Of a DNA stretch of 64,000 nucleotides, positions 28,624 to 42,076 are shown piece after piece. Both the position numbers and the translations under genes were made by a program. Source of the stretch: Bifidobacterium castoris (GTDB lineage: Bacteria; Actinomycetota; Actinomycetes; Actinomycetales; Bifidobacteriaceae); contig NZ_QXGI01000004.1 of the NCBI RefSeq assembly GCF_003952025.1, positions 186,001 to 250,000 on the forward strand, read 5' to 3'. The notes below the pieces were generated by a model. The model searched no databases, was not told where the DNA came from, and worked only from the letters and a program-made list of their open reading frames with translations. Numbering within the stretch: the first letter of the stretch is position 1; the number at the start of each line of letters is the position of its first letter.

Positions 28624-29679
28624 GTGCGGATGGACGGCGCGGACGACATGGACGGCGCGCGGGAACCGGCGGTGACGGCGCACGACGGGGCGAGGCCGTC
28701 GACGCGGGTCGTGTCGATCGTCGGGCCGACGGCGTCGGGCAAGACCGGCCTCGGCATAGCGATCGCGCGGCGTCTGGCCGAACGCGGCGAACGGGCCGAG
28801 ATCGTCAATGCGGACGCTTACCAGATGTACAGGGGCATGGACGTCGGCACCGCGAAGGCGAGCGCCGACGAACGAGCCGCCGTGCCGCACCATCTGCTCG
28901 ACGTCATCGAGCCGGACGACGCGATGTCGGTCGCGCGCTTCCAGCGGATGGCGCGCGACTGCATCGCCGACCTGCAGGCGCGGGGGATCCGCCCGATCCT
29001 CGTCGGCGGCTCGGGGCTCTACGCGCGTGCGGCGATCGACGACATCACGTTCCCCGGCACCGATCCGGCCGTGCGCGCGCGGCTCGAGGAACGCGCCGAA
29101 CGCGAAGGCCCGGGCGTCCTGTTCGCCGAGCTCGAGCGGCTCGACCCCGAGGCGGCGGCGCGCATGGACCCGCGCAACCCGCGGCGCACCGTGCGCGCGC
29201 TCGAGGTGATCGAGGTCACCGGACGGCCGTATTCGGCGTCGCTGCCGCGCTACCGCTACGTCATCCCGTCGGTCCAGATCGGCCTCGACCTGCCTCGCGC
29301 CGAGCTCGACCGGCGCATCGACCTGCGCACGCGGACGATGTTCGACGACGGCTTCGTCGACGAGGTGCGCAGGCTGCGGCCGCATCTGGGCGCGACCGCG
29401 TCGCGCGCGCTCGGCTACCAACAGGTCATCGACCATCTCGACGGCCTGGCCGACCTTGATGAGACGCGCCTCCTCGTCGCGCAGAGGACGAAGCGCCTCG
29501 CGCGCAAGCAGATGGGCTGGTTCGGCCGCGACCCGCGCATCCACTGGCTGCAGGCCCTCAACCCGCGGCTCGTGGATCTGGCGATGGGGATCATCGACGT
29601 GGCCGACGGCGGCGGCTACGACGCCGTCGACATGCATGCGGACGAGTACGTCCGCCATCGTCTCGGCGACCTGGAGTGA
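28624..29679 (+). CDS. miaA: tRNA dimethylallyltransferase
   Basis: This protein of ~351 residues transfers dimethylallyl to A37 of tRNAs reading UNN codons. The P-loop [37 protein letters not shown] and the catalytic region [13 protein letters not shown] are all present. I prefer GTG 28624 because GGAGGAG lies five bases upstream (28612-28618). ATG 28579 is in frame but has no ribosome site, and the residues in between are not family-like. It follows miaB closely, so the two modification steps are probably co-transcribed. Confidence 0.9.
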   Translation: MRMDGADDMDGAREPAVTAHDGARPSTRVVSIVGPTASGKTGLGIAIARRLAERGERAEIVNADAYQMYRGMDVGTAKASADERAAVPHHLLDVIEPDDAMSVARFQRMARDCIADLQARGIRPILVGGSGLYARAAIDDITFPGTDPAVRARLEERAEREGPGVLFAELERLDPEAAARMDPRNPRRTVRALEVIEVTGRPYSASLPRYRYVIPSVQIGLDLPRAELDRRIDLRTRTMFDDGFVDEVRRLRPHLGATASRALGYQQVIDHLDGLADLDETRLLVAQRTKRLARKQMGWFGRDPRIHWLQALNPRLVDLAMGIIDVADGGGYDAVDMHADEYVRHRLGDLE

Positions 29680-29746
29680 TACCGGCGGCATCGTCCGCGC
29701 GCGGCGCTCCGGCGGGCGCGGCCTCGCGGTAGAATCAAGGACTGTT

Positions 29747-32587
29747 ATGGCACGATCCACATCCTCGAACGCAAGCAAACGACCGCGCAAGGCGAGCTCG
29801 AACGGCTCGTCGGCGCCGGCGGCGAAGGGACGCCGCGCGTCGCAGGACGCCGACGAACCCTCGTGGAAGCGTGCGCTGCTCGCCGTGCCGCGCGCCTTCG
29901 GCGCCGCCGTGCGCAAGGTGAGCGTCGGCGACTACGATCCGGCGTACCGCCGCGACGGCCTGTGCTTCGCGCTCATCGTCCTCGCCGTCTTCTTCGTCGG
30001 CTCCGAATGGTTCCGAGTCAGCGGCCCGCTCGGACAGGGTCTGCACGCCTTCGCCTCGGGCCTGTTCGGCGTCATGAGCATCGTCGTGCCGGTGCTGCTC
30101 GTGCTCGTCTCGATCCGCCTGATCCGCAACTCCGGCAGGGGGTCGGGCAATCCGAGCGTGCTCGTCGGCTGGACGATGCTGCTGTGGTCGGTGTGCTCGA
30201 TCATCGACGTCGTCATGGCCGCCGACACGAAGGAGTTCTCCTGGGCCAACCTGCAGCAGGCGGGAGGCCTGTTCGGCTTCCTGATCGGCTCGCCGCTCGC
30301 GTGGGGGCTCTCGCAGAGTTTCGCGATCATCGTGTTCGTCGTATCCGCGCTGTTCTCGATCCTGCTCATCACACGCACCCACGTCACCGAGGTCCCCGCC
30401 AAGCTGCGCGCATGGTTCGGCGGCGCCCCGCATGAGGATGCGGCCGACGCCGACCGTTTCCCCAACGAGGTGCGCGTCGGCGACGACGACACGCTGCGCT
30501 TCGCCGAGGGCGTGCCGACGCATGAAGGCGACGACGGGGACAATGCGGCGCCGGCGCGGCGCGAAGGCCTGTTCAGCCGTCTGTTCCGCCGTCGCAGGCG
30601 GCGCGGCGACTCCGGCGAGCTCGACAGCTACGCCGGCGACGAGGCCTTCGTCAACGCGGCGAGCCGGCACGGCGAGACCGCCGAGACGCGCGTCGTCGGC
30701 GCGCCGCGCACGGTGAGCAGCGGCGGCGCCTACAACGACGACGCGACGCGCGCCATCGACTCGAACACCTGGTCGGCGCAGCAGCCGGAGGTCCACACGA
30801 CGCCGATGCCGTCGGGGTCGATCCCGGCGACGACGGCATCGACGGGCGACCCGTGGGGCGCGCTCGACGACGGCATGTCGTCGCTGCTCGTCTCGCCGCG
30901 CACCGGCGAGGTCGTCGACATGCGCGCCGCAGCCGCGGCGGCGGCGCCGATCCCCCGGCCGTCCGGTGTCCCCGCCGCGGGCGGCGTCGAGGACGCGGCC
31001 GTCGCCGAAGCGGGGGAAGCGGGCGGTCCCGATGCGGGCGCCGAGGATGCGCCGTACCGGCTCCCCGAACTGAACCTGCTGATGAAGGGGCAGCCGCATG
31101 CGGCGCACACGCAGGCGAACGACAACGTCATCCGCGCGCTCAACACCACGTTCCAGCAGTTCAAGGTCGACGCGAAGGTCGTCGGCTTCCTGCGCGGACC
31201 GTCGGTCACGCAGTACGAGGTCGAGGTCGCCCCGGGCGTCAAGGTCGAGAAGGTGACGAACCTCGACAAGAACATCGCCTACGCCGTCGCGAGCTCCGAC
31301 GTGCGCATCCTCTCGCCGATCCCCGGCAAGTCGGCGATCGGCATCGAGATCCCGAACACCGACCGCGAGATCGTCCATCTGGGCGACGTGCTGCGTTCGG
31401 ACAAGGCGATGAACGACCCCAACCCGATGCTCGCCGGCGTCGGCAAGGACGTCGAGGGCCACTTCGTGACCGCCGACCTGACGAAGATGCCGCATCTGCT
31501 CGTCGCCGGCGCCACCGGCTCGGGCAAGTCGAGCTTCATCAACTCGATGCTCACGTCGATCATCATGCGCGCCACGCCCGATCAGGTGCGCATGATCATG
31601 GTCGACCCCAAGCGCGTCGAGCTGTCCGCGTACGCAGGCATCCCGCATCTGCTTACGCCGATCATCACCGATCCGAAGAAGGCCGCGCAGGCGCTCGAAT
31701 GGGTCGTCAAGGAGATGGACGCGCGCTACAGCGACCTCGAGTTCTTCGGGTTCCGCCACGTCAAGGACTTCAACGAGGCGGTGCGCGCCGGCAAGGTGCA
31801 CGCGCCGGCCGGATCGAAGCGCAAGGTGGCGCCCTACCCGTACCTGCTCGTCGTCGTCGACGAGATGGCCGATCTGATGATGGTCGCGAAGAACGACGTG
31901 GAAAGCTCGATCCAGCGCATCACGCAGCTCGCGCGCGCCGCCGGCGTCCACCTCGTGCTCGCCACGCAGCGCCCTTCGGTAGACGTCGTCACCGGCCTGA
32001 TCAAGGCGAACATCCCCTCGAGGCTCGCCTTCGCGACGTCGTCGGCGACCGATTCGCGCGTCATTCTCGACGCGACCGGCGCCGAGACGCTCATCGGGCA
32101 GGGCGACGCGCTGTTCATGCCGATGGGCATGGCCAAGCCGATCCGCGTGCAGGGCGCGTGGGTCAACGAGTCGGAGATCCGCAAGGCCGTCGACTTCGTG
32201 CGCCAGCAGCGCAAGCCGCATTACCGGCAGGACATCGAGCAGATGGCGAACGAGGCGGAGAAGTCGAAGCTCGACCCGACCGAGGACATCGGCGGCGACA
32301 TGGACGAGCTGCTGCAGGCCGCCGAACTCGTCGTCAGCTCGCAGTTCGGCTCGACGTCGATGCTGCAGCGCAAGCTGCGCGTCGGCTTCGCGAAGGCAGG
32401 GCGCCTGATGGACCTGCTCGAATCGCGCGGCGTCGTCGGACCGTCGGAGGGCTCGAAGGCGCGCGAAGTGCTCGTGCAGCCGGCCGACCTGCCGCAGGTG
32501 CTCGCGTTCATCAAGGGTGAGACGACGTCGCTGACCACCGGCCCGTCCGAGGCCGCGGAGGCGCCGGCGCCGCCGTCCGGGGACTGA
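29747..32587 (+). CDS. ftsK: FtsK/SpoIIIE DNA translocase
   Basis: This 946-residue protein has an N-terminal basic stretch and four membrane helices (~65-200) that anchor it at the septum. A long acidic, disordered linker (~230-440) follows, then the RecA-like motor with Walker A GATGSGKS (~588) and Walker [12 protein letters not shown] (~703), and a C-terminal gamma winged helix ([28 protein letters not shown] region) that reads KOPS polarity. It pumps chromosomes through the closing septum. TAGAAT at 29730-29735 is eleven bases before the ATG, with AAGGA between. The gene stands apart from miaA. Confidence 0.94.
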   Translation: MARSTSSNASKRPRKASSNGSSAPAAKGRRASQDADEPSWKRALLAVPRAFGAAVRKVSVGDYDPAYRRDGLCFALIVLAVFFVGSEWFRVSGPLGQGLHAFASGLFGVMSIVVPVLLVLVSIRLIRNSGRGSGNPSVLVGWTMLLWSVCSIIDVVMAADTKEFSWANLQQAGGLFGFLIGSPLAWGLSQSFAIIVFVVSALFSILLITRTHVTEVPAKLRAWFGGAPHEDAADADRFPNEVRVGDDDTLRFAEGVPTHEGDDGDNAAPARREGLFSRLFRRRRRRGDSGELDSYAGDEAFVNAASRHGETAETRVVGAPRTVSSGGAYNDDATRAIDSNTWSAQQPEVHTTPMPSGSIPATTASTGDPWGALDDGMSSLLVSPRTGEVVDMRAAAAAAAPIPRPSGVPAAGGVEDAAVAEAGEAGGPDAGAEDAPYRLPELNLLMKGQPHAAHTQANDNVIRALNTTFQQFKVDAKVVGFLRGPSVTQYEVEVAPGVKVEKVTNLDKNIAYAVASSDVRILSPIPGKSAIGIEIPNTDREIVHLGDVLRSDKAMNDPNPMLAGVGKDVEGHFVTADLTKMPHLLVAGATGSGKSSFINSMLTSIIMRATPDQVRMIMVDPKRVELSAYAGIPHLLTPIITDPKKAAQALEWVVKEMDARYSDLEFFGFRHVKDFNEAVRAGKVHAPAGSKRKVAPYPYLLVVVDEMADLMMVAKNDVESSIQRITQLARAAGVHLVLATQRPSVDVVTGLIKANIPSRLAFATSSATDSRVILDATGAETLIGQGDALFMPMGMAKPIRVQGAWVNESEIRKAVDFVRQQRKPHYRQDIEQMANEAEKSKLDPTEDIGGDMDELLQAAELVVSSQFGSTSMLQRKLRVGFAKAGRLMDLLESRGVVGPSEGSKAREVLVQPADLPQVLAFIKGETTSLTTGPSEAAEAPAPPSGD

Positions 32588-32631
32588 GCCCCGCCGGACT
32601 GTGTCATACGGCGTGGGGTAGTCTGAACGGC

Positions 32632-33357
32632 ATGGAACAGCGAAGCAAACGTGCATCATGGTGGGAGGGGTGGAACACCCCGGCGAATCTCGTCACCTTC
32701 TCCCGCATCGTCCTCGTCGTCGTCTTTCTCGGCCTGTACATCGGCGCGGGGCAGTGGGGTTCGCGCAACATGGGCATGCGCTGGGCGGCCGCGATCGTTT
32801 TCATCGTCGCGGCGTCGACGGACAAGATCGACGGCTGGATGGCTCGCAAATACAATCAGGTGACCGAACTGGGCAAGCTGTTGGACCCGATCGCGGACAA
32901 GCTGCTCACGCTCGGCACGCTCATCGTGGCCGCGAGCCTCAACGAGTTCGGCATCGCGTGGCTCGGCTGGCTCGTCACCGCGTTGTTCTTCGTGCGCGAG
33001 GTCGGTATCACGGTGATGCGGTTCTTCGTCATCGACCACGGCGGCGCCGTCATCGCCGCCTCCCAGCTCGGCAAATACAAGACCCTCACGCAGTGCCTCG
33101 GCCTGGGGCTGTTGCTCATCCCGGTGTGGTCCCTCGTGCCGGCCGGCTCGCATCCGGCGTGGCTGACCGTCTACTTCGTGGTCGCCTACACGCTGATCTA
33201 CTTCTCGCTGATCCTGTGCCTGTATTCGGGATGGGAGTATGTCCGCGGCGTGCTCAAGGCCTCGAAGGCCTCCGGCGCGCACGTCAAGGCGGCCCACGGC
33301 GATCCGGGCGACGCGGCGGTCACGTCGGACGATGCGGGCGCGGACGCCGGACGCTGA
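32632..33357 (+). CDS. pgsA: CDP-alcohol phosphatidyltransferase (PgsA-like)
   Basis: This 241-residue membrane enzyme has the CDP-alcohol phosphotransferase motif intact at ~residues 64-90 (D..DGW.AR followed by G..LDPIADK), so it is probably active. It most likely makes phosphatidylglycerophosphate from CDP-diacylglycerol. About five or six hydrophobic helices are present, and the tail is A/D-rich. TAGTCT at 32619-32624 lies seven bases before the ATG, giving a leaderless start. The ftsK-pgsA-cinA-clgR-recA order is common in actinobacteria. Confidence 0.9.
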   Translation: MEQRSKRASWWEGWNTPANLVTFSRIVLVVVFLGLYIGAGQWGSRNMGMRWAAAIVFIVAASTDKIDGWMARKYNQVTELGKLLDPIADKLLTLGTLIVAASLNEFGIAWLGWLVTALFFVREVGITVMRFFVIDHGGAVIAASQLGKYKTLTQCLGLGLLLIPVWSLVPAGSHPAWLTVYFVVAYTLIYFSLILCLYSGWEYVRGVLKASKASGAHVKAAHGDPGDAAVTSDDAGADAGR

Positions 33358-33477
33358 TCTTCGCAAACGCCACCGGACGACGCCCGGCATGCCGTCCGGC
33401 GGACCCGCATGCGCGCCCCACGGCGGGGCGCGCACGTTCATATGGGCGCGTATGCGCATGAGGATGGGAGGTGAACG

Positions 33478-34068
33478 ATGACACGGTTCGAGGTCGAGGG
33501 CGCCGATCCGCGCCTGATCGACGACATGGGGCTCCTGCGCCGCTACTGCGACGAGCAGGCTTCGGCGATCCTCGCATGGTGCGGGGCGCGCGGCGTGAGG
33601 ATCGCATGCGCCGAATCGCTCACCGGCGGCCTGCTCGCCGACGCCTTCGTCAGGATCCCCGGCGCCTCGCGCGTCTTCCTCGGTTCGGCGGTGACCTACG
33701 ACATCCACGCGAAGGAGGCGGTGCTCGGCGTCGATGGCGACCTGTTGCGCGCACACGGCGCCGTCGACCCGCAGGTGGCGCGCGAGATGGCGGCCGGCAC
33801 GGCCCGGCTGTTCAGCCGACCGGAATATCGCTCCGGGATTATCGGCCTGTCGACGACCGGCGTCGCGGGGCCCGGACCTGATGAGGACAAACCGGCCGGA
33901 TTAGTGTACTTCGGCGTGTCGCTACCACAAAACGAGTATTTTTTCACGAGTCCTTCACACTATGCAGTAGAGTTGGATTTGCAAGGTTCCAGAGAGGTTA
34001 TTAGACAGCGGGCCGTGGGTTGTGTTCTGGGAAACCTGAGACAATTCACAGGTTCTTCACAGGAATGA
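33478..34068 (+). CDS. cinA: CinA-family nicotinamide-nucleotide amidase
   Basis: This 196-residue protein is the CinA C-terminal domain alone: CAESLTGGLLADAFVRIPGASRVFLG, VTYDIHAKEAVLGV, LSTTGVAGPGPDEDKPAG. It deamidates nicotinamide mononucleotide in pyridine-nucleotide recycling. GGGAGGTGA sits just before the ATG. The last ~170 bases are clearly richer in A+T than the rest and use rarer codons; this stretch runs into the clgR upstream region and carries TTCAC repeats, so it may be constrained as regulatory DNA. Confidence 0.9.
   Translation: MTRFEVEGADPRLIDDMGLLRRYCDEQASAILAWCGARGVRIACAESLTGGLLADAFVRIPGASRVFLGSAVTYDIHAKEAVLGVDGDLLRAHGAVDPQVAREMAAGTARLFSRPEYRSGIIGLSTTGVAGPGPDEDKPAGLVYFGVSLPQNEYFFTSPSHYAVELDLQGSREVIRQRAVGCVLGNLRQFTGSSQE
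33943..34063 (+). promoter_or_regulatory. Paired TTCAC direct repeats upstream of clgR
   Basis: TTCAC begins at 33943 and 33954, and again at 34045 and 34056 (the last two extended to TTCACAGG). Each pair has an 11-base step, about one helical turn, and all sit in an A+T-rich stretch over the end of cinA and just before clgR. A repeated operator for clgR is possible. It does not resemble the described ClgR box, so the binding factor is unknown. Confidence 0.4.
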
Positions 34069-34122
34069 GTCCCGATACTGGAACCGAAGAACACTGTCGA
34101 TAAGGAAAGGAGCGTGATCGCC

Positions 34123-34647
34123 ATGAATGATATGGACATGATGACTTTCACCGAAGGACAGACCGAGGTCAAGAAGGTTGAGGTTTCCACTCCGTCTCGC
34201 AATGGAACGGCGCGCATGCGCGAACTGACGCCGGCCCAGCGCCGCGCGGTCATGTTCGCTCAGCAGCAGGTGCTTCGCGCGCGTGCCGCCAAGAAGGCCA
34301 AGGACGAGCGTCAGGCGGCGCTTGTGCGCATGTGGCAGGAGGAGGACGTCGAGACGACCAAGCCCCGCACCGTCATCCGCAAGCGCGAGACGATGGGCGA
34401 AGTCAAGGAGGTGTCGCTGCGCGAGGCCATCGGCCATGTACTGCGCGATTTGCGCACGCATGACCACAAGACGCTGCGCGAGGTCAGCGAGAAGGCCGGG
34501 GTCTCCCTCGGCTACCTCTCCGAAGTCGAACGCGGACAGAAGGAGGCCAGCTCCGAACTGCTCGCGTCGATCTCCGAGTCGCTCGGCCTGAGCACGTCGC
34601 AGATGCTGCGCATGGTCGCCGACTACCTCGACTCCGTGGAAGCCTGA
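34123..34647 (+). CDS. clgR: ClgR-family transcriptional regulator
   Basis: This 174-residue regulator has an XRE-type helix-turn-helix in its C-terminal half ([32 protein letters not shown]). The sequence matches ClgR, which in Bifidobacterium breve activates clpP and clpC in the protease stress response. The N-terminal ~90 residues are charged and helical. ATG 34123 is preferred because AAAGGAG (34106-34112) is ten bases away; GTG 34114 is too close. The next gene encodes the short DUF3046 protein, then recA. Confidence 0.92.
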   Translation: MNDMDMMTFTEGQTEVKKVEVSTPSRNGTARMRELTPAQRRAVMFAQQQVLRARAAKKAKDERQAALVRMWQEEDVETTKPRTVIRKRETMGEVKEVSLREAIGHVLRDLRTHDHKTLREVSEKAGVSLGYLSEVERGQKEASSELLASISESLGLSTSQMLRMVADYLDSVEA

Positions 34648-34705
34648 AACGACTCCGACACGGCGCGGGCCGCGCATGACGGCCGGCTGATGCGCCTGAG
34701 CATGG

Positions 34706-34733
34706 ATGGGGACGCCCCTCGGGGCGTCCCCAT
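34706..34733 (+). terminator. Hairpin terminator after clgR
   Basis: Perfect 13-base arms (34706-34718 and 34721-34733) with a two-base loop are followed by TCCCGTTT. They lie 58 bases after the clgR stop. Confidence 0.75.
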
Positions 34734-34801
34734 TCCCGTTTGCGCGGCCCTGTGTCCGCGGGGCTTTCGCGCGGGGCGCGGGAGGTGTACAGTGGCGCGG
34801 T

Positions 34802-35041
34802 ATGCGTGAACGAGAATTCTGGGAACTGCTCGAGGAAGTGTTCGGCAGGAGCTACGGGCGTGCGCTCGCCCGGGACCAGCGTCTGACGAAGCTCGGCGGC
34901 AGGACCGTCGTCGAGGCGCTCGGCGACGGCGAGGAGCCTCGCATCGTGTGGAACGTGCTGTGCGACCAGATGGACGTGCCCGATGCGCGGCGCTGGGGCA
35001 AGGACCATGCGGCGCCGCCGCTGCCGGTCGACTTCCTCTGA
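34802..35041 (+). CDS. DUF3046 protein
   Basis: This 79-residue protein begins [15 protein letters not shown] and matches DUF3046, a small actinobacterial family of unknown function that almost always lies next to recA. TACAGT at 34788-34793 ends eight bases before the ATG and no ribosome site is present, so it is probably leaderless. The frame is open upstream, but that part lies inside the terminator hairpin region. Its constant position suggests a link to DNA repair, though nothing in the sequence proves it. Confidence 0.85.
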   Translation: MREREFWELLEEVFGRSYGRALARDQRLTKLGGRTVVEALGDGEEPRIVWNVLCDQMDVPDARRWGKDHAAPPLPVDFL

Positions 35042-35066
35042 CGCCGCCGCGACACGCCGCCGACAT

Positions 35067-35097
35067 TCGAACAAATGTTCGTATCTTCGGGTATGAT
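35067..35097 (+). promoter_or_regulatory. LexA (SOS) box and promoter of recA
   Basis: TCGAACAAATGTTCGT at 35067-35082 fits the actinobacterial/Gram-positive LexA consensus (TCGAAC-N4-GTTCGA) except for the last base. A TATGAT -10 lies at 35092-35097, so LexA bound here would block the promoter. This predicts a recA leader of about 170 bases. Confidence 0.85.
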
Positions 35098-35141
35098 GGT
35101 GCCCCGGCACAGCCGACGCGGTTGTGCGGCGCTCGGCGAAA

Positions 35142-35188
35142 TGTGGATGACGGCACCGTCCGTACACATGGTCCGTCCTTCTGGACGG
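35142..35188 (+). ncRNA. Structured leader element in the recA 5' region (copy A)
   Basis: The 18-mer at 35153-35170 (GCACCGTCCGTACACATG) recurs exactly at 47938-47955 in front of the DUF4192 gene, with similar flanks. TGTGGA (35142-35147) can pair with TCC...ACA on the far side, leaving GTAC bulged. A second perfect hairpin follows (CCGTCC 35173-35178, loop TTCT, GGACGG 35183-35188). It lies within the predicted transcript, ~90 bases before the start codon. The regulatory role is inferred. Confidence 0.4.
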
Positions 35189-35277
35189 GCGCGGCGCGTC
35201 GCGTGTACCGTGGATGGCGCCTGTGCGGCACCGGCCGTGCGCGCGCCCGTGGCATCGTAAGACAAAGGAGGGCTGCA

Positions 35278-36437
<1,160 letters not shown>

Positions 36438-36438
<1 letters not shown>

Positions 36439-37331
36439 TGATCTCGGTCGAGGAGTTCCTCGCGGCGCATCCGGTGCCGGCGCCCCAGGACGGCGGCCCC
36501 GTGCGGGTCCCGGCCGGCTCCGGCCATGATGTCGGCGCTCCGGCCTCGGCGGCGGACGGCCCCGATGCGACGTACGTCCGCCGCGCCGGCCATGCCGCCG
36601 TGCAGGCGACCGCCGACGGCGGCACGGCCATGGACGCCGACGCCGATGCGGACGGCTGTGTGGACGGGGACGCGTCGGCGGATATGGACGCGCCCCTGCC
36701 CGCGGCGCACTTCGGCGGCGTCTTCGGCGCCTCGGGGGACGACGACGTCCGTCGCGCTCGTGGCGCGCGGCACGCCGGCGGCGTGCGCGGCCGCGACGGG
36801 CGACGCCGTTCGGCGGCTGGCTTCGCCTATACACCGACGGACGATCCCCACGACGAGGAGCGATGCAAGGAGGCGGCGCTGCGGCTGCTCGACGCCGCTG
36901 CGCGTTCGACCGGGACGCTGCGCGCCAAGCTCGCCGAACGCGGCTACGCCGACGACGTCGTCGCGAAGGTCGTCGACCGCCTGACCGAACTGCGGCTGCT
37001 CGACGACGAGGACTATGCGCGCTCGGTCGTGCGCTCCTGCGCGAAGCGGATGATGGGGATGCGCGGCGCCGTCATGGAGATGACTCGCAAGGGCGTCGAC
37101 CGCGCGCTGGCGATGCGCGTCGCTGCCGAGGCCGCCGACGACGGCGTCTTCGTCGACGCGGCGTGGGCGCTTGGCCGCGCCGTCGCCGCGCGCACCCGCG
37201 GCAATGATGCGCAGGTCGCGCGCCGTCGCTTCTGGGGTGCCGGGGGTCGCAAGGGGCATGACCCGCAGACGCTGCGCGAGGTCGGCGATGCGCTGTTCCG
37301 CACCCAGGGCGATGACGGGGCGGGGGAATGA
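36438..37331 (+). CDS. recX: RecA regulator RecX
   Basis: This 297-residue protein carries the RecX helical repeats in its C-terminal ~165 residues (CKEAALRLLDAAARSTGTLRAKLAERGY, VVDRLTELRLLDDEDYARSVV, then RGAVMEMTRKGV). RecX binds and dampens RecA filaments. The first ~130 residues are an A/G/D-rich, probably disordered extension with no family signal, longer than in typical RecX. It is translationally coupled to recA and convergent with the RNase P RNA gene. Confidence 0.88.
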
Positions 37332-37348
37332 CAGGCAGGATGAGGGGT

Positions 37349-37728
37349 GAGACCTCTTATACCCCGGGTTCTGTCGTGGTGCGGCGTCCTGAAACGCCGC
37401 ACCACGGATGGCCATCCATCTCGACCTGACGTCGCCGTCAGGCTCTAGCAGCCTACCCGAAGACATTGGGCGAGCAGCCCTCAAGCGTCTTCTGCTTGGC
37501 CTTGCTCCCGATGAGGCTTGCCATGCGGCCGGCTGTTACCAGCGGCCCGGTGGTCTCTTACACCGCCGTTTCACCCTTACCCGTCCTTTAACGACTTAAA
37601 GGGCGGGCGGTCTGTTCTCTGCTGCGCTATCTCTCAGGTCACCCTGGGCGGACGTTATCCGCCATCGTGCTCTGCGGAGCCCGGAAGTTCCTCAACCATG
37701 TTCTGGTCGCGGCCATCAAGAGGTCTCA
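37349..37728 (-). ncRNA. rnpB: RNase P RNA (type A)
   Basis: Read on the minus strand, the sequence shows the universal RNase P elements. The P1 strands GAGACCUCUU and its mate are at 37718-37727 and 37349-37358. GAGGAACUUCCGGGCUCC is followed by GAGAUAGCGCAGCAGAGAACAG, AGGGUGAAACGGCGGUGUAAG, GGUAACAGCCGG, GGGUAGGCUGCUAGAGCCUG and ACAGAACCCGGGGUAUAAG at the 3' end. This is the catalytic RNA that matures tRNA 5' ends. A TACAAT -10 box (37737-37742, complement) places the start near 37729. No tRNA-like sequence is nearby. Confidence 0.95.
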
Positions 37729-37833
37729 AAGGCAGTATTGTAGCACCATGCGCGACATCGGCGCCAATATGGTCGCGGCCGTATCGAAAAAGTTAAACCA
37801 GCAGCTTTACCGCATTTTCCCGCATGTCGTCGG

Positions 37834-37839
37834 TTACAA
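37834..37839 (+). promoter_or_regulatory. -10 box of the hpf promoter
   Basis: TACAAT lies 81 bases before the hpf start codon, in the 190-base gap between the divergent rnpB and hpf genes. It implies a leader of about 75 bases. Confidence 0.55.
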
Positions 37840-37919
37840 TGAGTGGTATCCGGACGGCGGCATCGTCGTCTCGGTCCGCATATAGCGGCATGACGCCGCT
37901 TGAGTCTAGGGAGGTCCAC

Positions 37920-38606
37920 ATGGATATCGTGATTACCGGCCGTCACATTCAGATCAAGCAGAAGTTCCGTGACGTCGTCGAAAGCAAGATGAATCGTGTG
38001 ACCGCAATCGCCCCTGATGCGCAGCGCGTCCAGATCGTGCTGTCGCATGAGGGCAATCCGCGTATGCATGACACGGCGATGCGCGTCGAGCTCACCGTCA
38101 TCGCCGGCGCCACCGTCGTCCGCGCCGAGGCCTCGAGCCTCGACGAGATCAGCGCGCTCGATCTGGCGCTCGACAAGCTGACGCTGCGTCTGCGCCGCGC
38201 GCGCGACCGCCGCAAGGATCACCGCAAGAACTACACGCCGGTCCCGGTCGACGCGGGCGAGTTCGTCCCGCCGTCCGAGGAGGAAGAGGACATCATGGGC
38301 GCCGCCGCCGACGCCAACAGCCCGGCGGCCGCAGTCGCGTCCGATCTCGGCCCCGGCGAGTCCATCGAGGTGCATGTCGGCGATACGCCGATCGTCATCC
38401 GCCGCAAGCTCCACGTCGCCGAGCCGATGAGCATCGACGAGGCACTCTACGAGATGGAGCTCATCGGCCATGACTTCTTCCTGTTCGTCAACAAGGACAC
38501 GATGCGCCCGTCGGTCGTTTACCACCGCCATGGCTGGAGCTACGGCGTCTTCGAGATTGACACCCCGGAGAACATCAAGAAGGCCGAGGAGGCCAAAAAG
38601 GCCTGA
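37920..38606 (+). CDS. hpf: Long-form ribosome hibernation promoting factor
   Basis: This 228-residue protein has the N-terminal YfiA/RaiA domain (MDIVITGRHIQIKQKFRDVV, basic helix with RLRRARDRRKDHRKNY near ~95-110) and the C-terminal S30AE_C dimerisation domain (KLHVAEPMSIDEALYEMELIGHDFFLFVN), joined by an acidic linker. Long-form HPF pairs 70S ribosomes into inactive 100S dimers in stationary phase or stress. GGGAGGT lies before the ATG. It is followed by a hairpin terminator, so it is probably monocistronic. Confidence 0.93.
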   Translation: MDIVITGRHIQIKQKFRDVVESKMNRVTAIAPDAQRVQIVLSHEGNPRMHDTAMRVELTVIAGATVVRAEASSLDEISALDLALDKLTLRLRRARDRRKDHRKNYTPVPVDAGEFVPPSEEEEDIMGAAADANSPAAAVASDLGPGESIEVHVGDTPIVIRRKLHVAEPMSIDEALYEMELIGHDFFLFVNKDTMRPSVVYHRHGWSYGVFEIDTPENIKKAEEAKKA

Positions 38607-38648
38607 TCCCGGGCCATCGCCGCGATCCGAAGGGTCGCGGCGCAGATG

Positions 38649-38698
38649 AACGGTCGGTGCCGGCGCCCGAGGAGGGAAGCCGGCGCCGACCGTTTTCC
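38649..38698 (+). terminator. Intrinsic terminator after hpf
   Basis: 16-base arms (38649-38664 and 38679-38694), with one G-T mismatch and a 14-base loop, are followed by TTTT and then CCG. They lie 43 bases past the hpf stop. Confidence 0.8.
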
Positions 38699-38858
38699 GT
38701 GTTCGCATGAAGGGGATGCACGGGGGCGGCCTGTCGTTTGTGGATGTCTTGTGACGGAACGTGAGAAATTTGCGTAAACAGGTCGAAAAACGAAGGGGAA
38801 AATCCGCCGGTCCGGTATGGTGGATGATGTTAACGACCATCTCACAAAGGGAGTGACA

Positions 38859-41783
<2,925 letters not shown>

Positions 41784-41816
41784 GCTGACCGTCCTGCGTC
41801 AATCGGGACATGACGG

Positions 41817-41859
41817 GGCGAGGGGTGCCGCAGCCGTAACGGCTGCGGCACCCCTCGCC
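41817..41859 (+). terminator. Hairpin terminator after secA
   Basis: Perfect 20-base arms (41817-41836 and 41840-41859) with a three-base loop are followed by GTTTCC. The rest of the gap to trpD (41860-42076) has no gene; it contains a weaker hairpin near 41910-41943. Confidence 0.8.
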
Positions 41860-42076
41860 GTTTCCGTTGCCGGATGATGCCCATGCGGACGTCATCGAGG
41901 GCGGAGGGCGACGATTGCGGGCGCACGGGCGCCCATCGTCGTTGCGGCGGCCCGATCGCGGTGGGACATGGGCCGTTCGCCCAGGCACATGACCATGATG
42001 CGGGAATCGAAACGGCTTCGTTGCATGTCCTTCATAGACTGGTCGGTGCATTGCACGATACCGATGAGGAGAGGTC

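Noticed and set aside
35075-35260. Possible 61-codon leader peptide before recA, similar in one frame to the sequence before DUF4192
   Set aside because: Nucleotide identity is higher than protein similarity, all three frames look alike between copies, and there is no ribosome site, so a structured RNA explains it better.
37331-37919. Longest gap without a protein gene, checked for small ORFs
   Set aside because: Apart from rnpB and two -10 boxes I found nothing; the short open frames lie inside the RNA gene.
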